A DNA stretch of 38,807 nucleotides, taken from assembly GCF_003313505.1 (NCBI RefSeq), contig NZ_QMHO01000008.1, positions 145,557-184,363 of the forward strand, in the 5' to 3' direction. Each line of letters opens with the position of its first letter. Positions within the stretch are counted from its first letter, which is position 1. The position numbers were made by a program, and so were the translations under genes. The stretch comes from Pedobacter nanyangensis. Its GTDB lineage: Bacteria > Bacteroidota > Bacteroidia > Sphingobacteriales > Sphingobacteriaceae. Positions 25,662-32,208 of this stretch are shown here, in pieces. The notes under the pieces were generated by a model, which saw only the letters and a list, made by a program, of their open reading frames with translations, had not been told where the DNA came from and ran no database searches.

Positions 25662-26669
25662 TTATATACCTATGCCTTCTTCTAATTTAGTAGGTAAATA
25701 GATGGTTTCAAAATCAGTTTGACCAGGATGCCTGATCAATTCCAACAATTGTCCTACTGCGGCCATGCCTACCTGGTAAGCAGGCTGTACAATTCGTGTA
25801 GGATTTCCCAAAAGGATGTCGGCAAGCTCGCTGTTGCAAAAACCAACCAGCGGAATATCGATCCGTAATTTCTGCAAGCACCTAATGGCCGTAGTGGTAA
25901 AAGTATCCGTGGTAGCAAATATGGCATCAAATTGGTGCTGTTCTTTTAAATGCTTAACAAATACCTTTTCCAGCTGCTGCGTTAACTGCTCTTTGCAGGT
26001 GGGATCAACATTTACCACCTCGCACAAATGTTTGCCGGGCGCCAGTTGTTCCATTGTACTTAAAAATCCATCTACCCTTTCCCTGCTTAGCCAAACCTCC
26101 TCCAGACAGCCAATTACCAAAATCCGCTTCATGCCCTTTTTTAATAGATACTCGGCCGATGTTTGTGCGCCCAAAAAATTATCAACCGCCACTTGATGCG
26201 TTTTAATCTGATGGCTAATACGATCAAACAATACCATGGGCAAACCTTTGGCCTGCTGCTCAACCAAGTAGCTTAAATCAAAGGTGTTAAAGCTCGGTGA
26301 AATCAGCAGTCCGTCGATACCGTTATGGAGTAAGCGCTCCACGCATTCTTTTTCGGCATTAAAGCTGCCCTTGCTTTGCATCACCAAAAACTGGTAACCG
26401 GCCTGGTTACAACCGTCGTAAATCCCGTTCAGTACTTGCGCCATAAATGGCTTATCCATGGCGCAAATAACCACACCAATGGTTTTGGTGCTTCCTTCCC
26501 TTAAACTTTTGGCGTATCGGTTTACGGTGTATCGGCGCTCCATAGCGTGTCGTTTTACCCTTTCCTTGGTTTTTTGACTGATTTGGTAGTTATCAGATAA
26601 TGCTCTGGAAATGGTTGAGGTAGATAATTGCAGTTCTTGCGCCAATTGCTTTATGGTAGTTTTTCTCAT
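25662..26669 (-). CDS. LacI-family transcriptional regulator
   Basis: This 335-residue protein has an N-terminal LacI helix-turn-helix (residues 4-24, IKQLAQELQLSTSTISRALS), the hinge and YTVNRYAKSLREG region. A periplasmic-binding-protein-like effector domain follows (TIGVVICAMDKPFMAQVLNGIYDG, DGLLISPSF, LPMVLFDRI, VDNFLGAQTSAEYLLKKG, DAIFATTDTFTTTAIRCL). It would sense a sugar or sugar phosphate in the cytoplasm. LacI regulators are less usual in PULs that already have an HTCS, so the locus may have a second, intracellular checkpoint. The gene leads a two-gene unit with the DUF4350-like lipoprotein. Its promoter carries the 21-bp repeat architecture of susC, and one repeat also contains a small palindrome that could be its own operator. 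Confidence 0.93.
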   Translation of the reverse strand: MRKTTIKQLAQELQLSTSTISRALSDNYQISQKTKERVKRHAMERRYTVNRYAKSLREGSTKTIGVVICAMDKPFMAQVLNGIYDGCNQAGYQFLVMQSKGSFNAEKECVERLLHNGIDGLLISPSFNTFDLSYLVEQQAKGLPMVLFDRISHQIKTHQVAVDNFLGAQTSAEYLLKKGMKRILVIGCLEEVWLSRERVDGFLSTMEQLAPGKHLCEVVNVDPTCKEQLTQQLEKVFVKHLKEQHQFDAIFATTDTFTTTAIRCLQKLRIDIPLVGFCNSELADILLGNPTRIVQPAYQVGMAAVGQLLELIRHPGQTDFETIYLPTKLEEGIGI

Positions 26670-26702
26670 CGCCTGCTCAGTTTAACGCCACTATTGGCAT
26701 TA

Positions 26703-26768
26703 CAAAATTAGCATCTAGTTAAGGCCGCAAGTTTCGATTTGGTTTAAATTGCTATCAACATTGTTGAA
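26703..26768 (-). promoter_or_regulatory. HTCS-type operator (21-bp repeat) and -7 box of lacI
   Basis: Plus-strand half sites TCGATTTGGTTTAA (26734-26747) and TCAACATTGTTGAA (26755-26768) each match 10/14 bases of TCAAATTTGGTTAA and start 21 bp apart. The spacer ATTGCTA differs from the susC spacer AATGCTA at one base. A perfect -7 box, TAATTTTG on the minus strand, is at 26703-26710, 23 bp from the nearer half site and 33 bp from the start codon. The distal half site also holds TCAACA-T-TGTTGA, a possible palindromic LacI site. Confidence 0.65.
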
Positions 26769-26829
26769 TTTAGCAAGGTATCGCCCCGCCATCCGCAAGC
26801 TAAACAAACCGATGAACCCACCAACCAGT

Positions 26830-27162
26830 TTACGGCCAAATACCCGAATGATCTTCGTCAAAGATTATTTTTGCAATCACTTCATCCGCCCTATCATCCG
26901 TATAAATTCCGAAACCATTCACAAAAACACCTTTGGCGCCATCTTTTATGTTGCGCATAGCGTATAAAATAGCTTCGTCATCAGGATCATTTTGCCCCGT
27001 AAAACGATAGATCTTATCGATCACAATATCTGAAAGATTTACTTTCTCGCCTCCATCGCGATAGGAAATGTGCTCTTCCAACAGATTAAAATCTTCTACA
27101 TAGCCCCTTTCCCGCAGTACTTCCATCACTTCCGATAATGTTTTTTCTGTCCGTATGATCAT
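26830..27162 (-). CDS. Small conserved Bacteroidota protein (family misnamed phosphoribosylpyrophosphate synthetase)
   Basis: This 110-residue cytoplasmic protein has no signal or membrane segment. It carries the pattern LSEVMEVLRERGYVEDFNL, then a variable strand, DKIYRFTGQNDPDDEAILYAM and KGVFVNGFGIYTDD. These features belong to a short family widespread in Bacteroidetes that databases often label phosphoribosylpyrophosphate synthetase, although it is far too short and lacks the PRPP loop. Function is unknown. It lies 25 bp downstream of the outer-membrane barrel gene in the same direction, so it may be the last gene of the MscS unit. It is not obviously part of the PUL. Confidence 0.75.
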   Translation of the reverse strand: MIIRTEKTLSEVMEVLRERGYVEDFNLLEEHISYRDGGEKVNLSDIVIDKIYRFTGQNDPDDEAILYAMRNIKDGAKGVFVNGFGIYTDDRADEVIAKIIFDEDHSGIWP

Positions 27163-27187
27163 AAACAGCTCTCTATAGTTAATTCAT

Positions 27188-27727
27188 TTATAGCATAAAA
27201 TTATAGCCTATTCTAATGCCAACAAATTTGATATCATAAAGATCATCTTTCACATCTGAGCTTTGGTATTTTACGCCCAATTCAATTTGATTGATCATAT
27301 AGCCTGCACCAATGGCCCATCCAAAAGCCGTTTGACTGCCATTTGCTTTTACGCCCGAAGCACTTTTACCTGATATTCTGTTGATAGAAATGCCTGCTTG
27401 GGTGTCTAAAATAACTTTACCGAAAAGATAGCGGTAGCCCGTATAAATTGGAATAGCAGAATAAGAGCCGCTTGCGCCATCAGGAAGGTCTTTCAAGCCA
27501 AATCGGTTGTAACCTGCTTCTAAAGTAACCTGATGCGGGCTACTTTTTCCGCCAATGCCATACATCCCCTTTAAGCTGCCACCAAAGCCTGTATTGGCAA
27601 TATCGTTTAATTTTTCTGTTGGGAAAGCCACACGGGCGCCTACCTGTATGCCGTTTGTTCCTTTTTGGGCGCTAGCTGCCGAAAAGATCAAAACTGAAGC
27701 CGAAAAGAGTAAGAGTTTTTTAATCAT
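27188..27727 (-). CDS. Outer-membrane beta-barrel protein
   Basis: This 179-residue protein has a signal peptide (1-20, ASAQKG). Short amphipathic beta strands follow (GIQVGARVAFP, FGGSLKGMYGIGG, HQVTLEAGYNRF, IPIYTGYRYLFG, AFGWAIGAGYMI, QIELGVKYQSS, FVGIRIGYNFML), with a terminal aromatic strand typical of an eight-stranded OMP_b-brl barrel. The specific role is unknown. It starts 16 bp after the mechanosensitive-channel stop and is likely in one transcript with it. Confidence 0.85.
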   Translation of the reverse strand: MIKKLLLFSASVLIFSAASAQKGTNGIQVGARVAFPTEKLNDIANTGFGGSLKGMYGIGGKSSPHQVTLEAGYNRFGLKDLPDGASGSYSAIPIYTGYRYLFGKVILDTQAGISINRISGKSASGVKANGSQTAFGWAIGAGYMINQIELGVKYQSSDVKDDLYDIKFVGIRIGYNFML

Positions 27728-27743
27728 GCGATGTTAGTTTATG

Positions 27744-30203
27744 TTAAGTTTTATTTTTCTTGAGTTCAGCGGGATGTACAAATACCTCTTGTTTTGGATA
27801 CGGAATCTGTATATCGTTTTTAATAAATAACTGGTTGATGGCTACAATCACGTCGCTTTTAATTTCGGCCAACTGTTTCGTTTGCCTGCTCCAATAAAAC
27901 ACCTGCATTTCCAGGGCTTCGGGGCTAATATCTTTAAAAAACACTGTAGGCTCTGGATGTTTCAGGATGCGTTCATCGGCCAAAAGCAATGCCAATATAT
28001 CCTGCTGTACTTTCTTGAGATTTGCACCATGGGCAATGTGGAGTACTACAGAAGTTCGCCTTTTGCTGCTTCCACTTGACCAATTAATCAGATGCGAATT
28101 CAGCAAATCGCCGTTAGGCATCACCATTTCGGCACCATCAAAAGTACTAATGATACTGCTACGGAAACCTATGGATTTAACTGTGCCACTTTTGCCCGCT
28201 ATTTCTACTTCGTCTTCCAGGTTCAGCGGTTTTTCAAACGCAATGACCAATCCGCTCACCAAATTATTCACCAAAGATTGTAGGCCAAAGCCAATACCTA
28301 CTCCCAAAGCACCTAACACTATGGCAATTTTATCGATAGGAATACCTACCGCAGCAAATGCCAAAAACAAGCCTAAAAGGATAATGGTAATACGAATTAA
28401 CAAAATCCAGCTTCCAATGCCTTTTTTATCGTCTTGTTTGGAAAAAGTACGTTTATCAACGGCAAAAAAGGAGACAACTTTAGAGATGACCACCGACACC
28501 GATACCACAAAGAAAAACAAAATCAGGCTGCTGATACTAAACGTATAGCTTCCTATAGCCCTTTGGTCGAAGAAGAAATTCCTTACCGGCTCTACAATGA
28601 AAGCGTAGGCAGGGAAATTGCGGCCGAACAAGATCAACCAACCAATCACAAGTAGTACATAAAGCAATATCGGTGCCTTTTGCCCCACTTTATCAAAATT
28701 CATGAAAAACAGGCTTTTATCTTGCCTTGCGTATAGGTTAAATGCCAATTGCAATCCTTGGTTGATTAACCTTACCATCCATAAAAACATAATGGCGATG
28801 ATGACGTTTACATAGCCTGCCACCAATAAGGATTTAGCTAAATTATAGCTACCCAACAGGTTAAATATTAAGGCAAACACTTCTAACACGACCATCAGTC
28901 CAATGGCATAAACAATTAGGCTTTCCTTTAATTCCTCACGTTTTCCCTTTTTAAAGATCAAAAAGCCCAGAATCAAACCTGCAACAGATAGAATGAGCAT
29001 GTACCATCTTTCTGAACCCGAAGCTTGAAGAATGAGGTTATCAATGGCCGAAAGTACAAACAACAGCAGCATGCCCAGCCAGGCATACATCCAAAACCTG
29101 GTGATATAACCCCGCATCAATAAGGTAAGGGCTATCGCAGCAACCAACCAAAAACATAAACTAAAAATAAAGGGAGGCGCATTGAACAGGAATTGCGACA
29201 GGTTTGCGATAATAAAGATAGCCGAGAGCAAAGGATGCCTGATGATCAAATGTTCTTTGCCTACAGCTTGGCCTGCTGCTTCTTTACGATAGGCACTTTT
29301 AAGCGACAATACAAACGAATAACAAACCAGCAGCAACAATAAAGCACAAGCCAAAATACCCACGTTGCTGAGGGTAAAAAAGCGTAAAATCAACTCGCTT
29401 TTTTGTACAGAGTAATCGATTATTTGCCCAAATGGCCTAAATATCTCTGAAGATTGCCACAAATAACTCAGTTCTGGATGAAATAACTGATCTGACATTT
29501 GTTGCTGAAAATGCGTCACTTCATCAAGATGGTTTTCTAAACTATAAGCTTGCAAACTCGCTTGATTTTGCAACGATTGGGTTTGCATGATCGATTGGTC
29601 AATGACACTGTCAATAGGGGCCACTTCACGAGCCAACACCACCAAGGTTTGCATGTACTTGGATAACTTTGCTGAATCCTTAGGGAAGCTAAACAGTTCC
29701 TTGGTTTTGGAAAGGGAATCGATTTGGTATTTAAACTGCGAGAGCTGTTTTTTATGATTATCCAATTTGGTTTTCTGTAAATTACACCGCTCCAGTAAAG
29801 CATTCAGGAGTTTTTGGGTAGATACCAAATTCCGATAAGTCCTTGGGGTTTCTTTGTCAGCAAAAACACCATCGCCCGCCAAATTTGCATACTTTGCAAT
29901 CAACGAAAGTTCGTTTTTCGCCGCTACAGTATCTAAACCTGTACGAAGGTAAAGTTTAGCTTTTTGGACATTTTTCTTAATCTCTACCAGGGTGGCTTCT
30001 TGTACCTGTTCCGCTTTGTCTGTTTCAAAATCTGCTGCACTGCTCAAGGCAGAGGTTTTGGCAAATTCCTGCATCTTTGCGACAAAGCTTTTTGCGTTTG
30101 CGGTATCTTTCTGATTTGATTTGTTGGCTTGTCCGTAAGTTATACCAAATAGCCCAACTAAAAGAAGCAACAAACTGAGGAAACGGGATAGTTGAGGTTG
30201 CAT
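27744..30203 (-). CDS. Mechanosensitive ion channel, MscS family (large, MscK-like)
   Basis: This 819-residue protein has a signal peptide (1-24), a coiled-coil-rich periplasmic region of about 240 residues, and roughly ten transmembrane helices between 270 and 640. It ends in the MscS core. The pore-lining helix shows the Gly/Ala pattern VLGALGVGIGFGLQSLVNN (629-648). The beta domain is AFEKPLNLEDEVEIAGKSG through EMVMPNGDLLNSHLINWS, and the C-terminal alpha/beta domain follows. It opens under membrane tension to release solutes on osmotic downshock. It leads a minus-strand unit with the barrel protein and the short conserved protein. Confidence 0.93.
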   Translation of the reverse strand: MQPQLSRFLSLLLLLVGLFGITYGQANKSNQKDTANAKSFVAKMQEFAKTSALSSAADFETDKAEQVQEATLVEIKKNVQKAKLYLRTGLDTVAAKNELSLIAKYANLAGDGVFADKETPRTYRNLVSTQKLLNALLERCNLQKTKLDNHKKQLSQFKYQIDSLSKTKELFSFPKDSAKLSKYMQTLVVLAREVAPIDSVIDQSIMQTQSLQNQASLQAYSLENHLDEVTHFQQQMSDQLFHPELSYLWQSSEIFRPFGQIIDYSVQKSELILRFFTLSNVGILACALLLLLVCYSFVLSLKSAYRKEAAGQAVGKEHLIIRHPLLSAIFIIANLSQFLFNAPPFIFSLCFWLVAAIALTLLMRGYITRFWMYAWLGMLLLFVLSAIDNLILQASGSERWYMLILSVAGLILGFLIFKKGKREELKESLIVYAIGLMVVLEVFALIFNLLGSYNLAKSLLVAGYVNVIIAIMFLWMVRLINQGLQLAFNLYARQDKSLFFMNFDKVGQKAPILLYVLLVIGWLILFGRNFPAYAFIVEPVRNFFFDQRAIGSYTFSISSLILFFFVVSVSVVISKVVSFFAVDKRTFSKQDDKKGIGSWILLIRITIILLGLFLAFAAVGIPIDKIAIVLGALGVGIGFGLQSLVNNLVSGLVIAFEKPLNLEDEVEIAGKSGTVKSIGFRSSIISTFDGAEMVMPNGDLLNSHLINWSSGSSKRRTSVVLHIAHGANLKKVQQDILALLLADERILKHPEPTVFFKDISPEALEMQVFYWSRQTKQLAEIKSDVIVAINQLFIKNDIQIPYPKQEVFVHPAELKKNKT

Positions 30204-30221
30204 ATCAAATCAAATAAGTAG

Positions 30222-30242
30222 AGAGTAGCCATTAACTACTCT
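30222..30242. promoter_or_regulatory. Short inverted repeat in a divergent promoter region
   Basis: AGAGTAG and CTACTCT form a 7-bp inverted repeat with a 7-base spacer, 19 bp upstream of the MscS-family start and 88 bp from the opposite start. It could be an operator or a leader hairpin. No regulator is known. Confidence 0.3.
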
Positions 30243-30329
30243 ATGCCATGAAAATAAAAAAATATTCGCTAAAAGAGTAATTTTTAAAACACTAAAAAGC
30301 TAATTTTATAGTAAACAAAAATATTAGCT

Positions 30330-31166
30330 ATGAGCAGACCTCTCCTATTGCTGTTGGTGCTTTTGTTCTCTATCAGCACTTTTGCCCAAACTCCAGTTGA
30401 CGTTATCCTGAAAATGAATGGCGACGAAATGAAAGGTAAAATCACCAAGATTACCGACACCGATCTGACCTTTATTTACAGTGGCGAAACCTTGGAATAC
30501 ACCGTTAAGAAATCGGATATTTTAAAAATTACCCATTCAAGTGGTAGGGTAGAGATCATTAATCAACCTCCTTTGCGTTCTGATATTCGCAAGAACGACC
30601 AAATTGTAATGAAAGGCACTCCTGCCGACCATCATAATCGCATTGCGGTACTTCCTTTTCATTACCTTATGGAGAACCAACCTGGAGCCGATGAAATAGG
30701 ATTAAGTGCCCAACAAGATACTTATAGTTTCTTATCTCAGCATTCGGCAGGCTATACTTTAATTGATCCAAGAACCACTAACGCCTTATTGGCTAAAGGT
30801 GGGGTAACCAAGGAAAACATTACTGGTTTCACCATGAACGAACTGTGTAATATTTTGGGTGTGGAGTATATTATTGATGGCACCGTTAAGCAAAATAAAG
30901 CTTCACAAACCAGTTACACCAGCGGCAACTCAAATACCAATGTGAAAAGAAACGGGAACGACAAGGTTACCAAAGTCAATACCTACGGATCAACCTATTC
31001 CAATGCCGAACAACGTTATGATGTTTCGGTAAGTTTGAGCATTTATAACGACAACAATGCCAATATCTACAACCAAAGCCACAGGGCATTTTTCTCCAAT
31101 ACAGATGGAGGTTTCAGTAGTCCATTGCAATACCTTTTAAAGCGTTGTCCTTTATACCGTAAATAA
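30330..31166 (+). CDS. Secreted protein of unknown function, CsgG/TolB-like middle region
   Basis: This 278-residue protein has a signal peptide (1-19, STFAQ). An Sm-like or small beta domain at about 20-75 (VDVILKMNGDEMKGKITKI, then EYTVKKSDILKITHSSG) is a pattern common at the front of Bacteroidota proteins of unknown role. Residues 105-185 read RIAVLPFHYL, then a helix, SAGYTLIDPRTT and NILGVEYIIDGTVKQN. This resembles the alpha/beta half of CsgG or the TolB N-terminal domain, which assemble in the periplasm or outer membrane. The rest is Ser/Asn/Thr-rich, then YDVSVSLSIYNDN. No enzymatic motif is seen. The next gene follows after 19 bp in the same direction. Confidence 0.75.
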   Translation: MSRPLLLLLVLLFSISTFAQTPVDVILKMNGDEMKGKITKITDTDLTFIYSGETLEYTVKKSDILKITHSSGRVEIINQPPLRSDIRKNDQIVMKGTPADHHNRIAVLPFHYLMENQPGADEIGLSAQQDTYSFLSQHSAGYTLIDPRTTNALLAKGGVTKENITGFTMNELCNILGVEYIIDGTVKQNKASQTSYTSGNSNTNVKRNGNDKVTKVNTYGSTYSNAEQRYDVSVSLSIYNDNNANIYNQSHRAFFSNTDGGFSSPLQYLLKRCPLYRK

Positions 31167-31185
31167 TTTTAAAAGTCCAAACTAT

Positions 31186-31863
31186 ATGAAAAAGCTGTTT
31201 CTTTCTTTGCTGATGATCACCTTTGGCTGTGTTGCCTTTGCCCAAAAGAGCCTCGTGCTGCAAGCCTTAAAAAAGTACAATGTTAGCGAAGAGGTGTTGA
31301 ACCCTAATTTGAAAGATAATTTAGAAAAGTACGCACACGAAGTGCAAAGAACGGTAACCATTAACGATAAGGACAAAGTATATATTTCCAGTTTCGACCC
31401 CAATAAACAAGATCCACCACAATGGACATTGGTTTCGGTAAATGGTAAAAATCCTTCTAAAGGTGAACAAAAAGCCTTTGAAAAGGAGCATAATCAGAAG
31501 ACTGATTTTAAAGTGGATGACAATTCCTACAAAATCAGCAAAGATGATGGCAACACCTTGGAAATTACTTATCAATATGACCCAGCTAGCGTAGATAGCG
31601 ACCATGGTTTTTTTAAGGATTGCCTGTTTACACTACACATTAATGCCAAAACGGGCAGATTGGAAAAAATGACGGAAGTAAACCTGAAAGATTTAAAAAT
31701 TAAAATCCTCAAGGCCACTAAGCTTACTACAGAAGTGACTTATCAATACATTGAAAAGGATAAAACTTACGTGCCTTTGAATGACCGTGTAGAGGTAGTG
31801 ATTAAATTGTTGGGCAACGAAATGCCCATGATCACTACCGACAAGTACACTTTGAAACCATAA
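31186..31863 (+). CDS. Secreted protein of unknown function
   Basis: This 225-residue protein has a clear signal peptide (1-20, CVAFAQ). The mature part alternates strands and helices, with DKVYISSFDPNKQDPPQWTL and NTLEITYQYDPASVD, and has no cysteine clusters or catalytic motif I recognise. It probably forms an operon with the preceding secreted protein. Family not recognised. Confidence 0.75.
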   Translation: MKKLFLSLLMITFGCVAFAQKSLVLQALKKYNVSEEVLNPNLKDNLEKYAHEVQRTVTINDKDKVYISSFDPNKQDPPQWTLVSVNGKNPSKGEQKAFEKEHNQKTDFKVDDNSYKISKDDGNTLEITYQYDPASVDSDHGFFKDCLFTLHINAKTGRLEKMTEVNLKDLKIKILKATKLTTEVTYQYIEKDKTYVPLNDRVEVVIKLLGNEMPMITTDKYTLKP

Positions 31864-31904
31864 GTTGTACATTCATCGTCCATGATTCAACACTCTCGAA
31901 ATTT

Positions 31905-31993
31905 CGTCCTTGCGAGGTACGAAGCAATCTTAAAGCGATAGCTTTTAAGCTCAACAATATAGCAGTGAGATTGCTTCGTACCTCGCAATGACG
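31905..31993. repeat. REP-like palindromic intergenic element
   Basis: A 26-bp left arm (31905-31930, CGTCCTTGCGAGG through GAAGCAATCT) and right arm (31968-31993, AGATTGCTTCG through CAATGACG) are inverted repeats with one mismatch. Inside is a second small inverted repeat, CTTAAAGC / GCTTTTAAG. Hairpins with the core TTGCGAGG...GAAGCAATCT are familiar high-copy intergenic elements of Bacteroidota. No transposase is present here, so the element would be mobilised or spread in trans. Confidence 0.8.
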
Positions 31994-32010
31994 GACTATA
32001 CCTCTAAATT

Positions 32011-32055
32011 TCAATCAAAAAAGGCCGCTGGATATCCAACGGCCTTTTTGATTGA
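32011..32055 (-). terminator. Strong stem-loop terminator of the transporter operon
   Basis: The arms TCAATCAAAAAAGGCCG and CGGCCTTTTTGATTGA pair with a single extra A, flanking a loop that itself holds GGATATCC. A-runs and T-runs on both sides make it effective in either direction. It lies 10 bp past the stop of the small membrane peptide on the minus strand. Confidence 0.85.
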
Positions 32056-32064
32056 TGCTCAATA

Positions 32065-32208
32065 TCATGTTTTGCTCATCAAACGAGATTGATGATAGGA
32101 AGTTAGATTGTCCAGTACGTGAATTACTAAAAACACGCACAAAAAAAGTCCGGTTAAGGCCATCCAAAGTTTATAGGCCTGCGTGATTGTTCCTTTAGCC
32201 TTTACCAT
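32065..32208 (-). CDS. Small membrane peptide resembling the first helix of SdhC (cytochrome b558)
   Basis: The start at 32208 gives 47 residues and overlaps the end of the transporter gene as ATGGTAA (start ATG and stop TAA share bases), a classical coupling arrangement. The longer frame from 32250 would run through the transporter coding end and is less likely. The peptide has one hydrophobic helix, LWMALTGLFLCVFLVIHVLDNL. This is strikingly like the N-terminal helix of Bacteroidota succinate dehydrogenase cytochrome b558, including MALTGLFL and the histidine that can bind haem. The other four helices are absent and a terminator follows. It may be a functional micropeptide that accompanies the transporter, or a remnant of an sdhC copy. 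Confidence 0.6.
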   Translation of the reverse strand: MVKAKGTITQAYKLWMALTGLFLCVFLVIHVLDNLTSYHQSRLMSKT

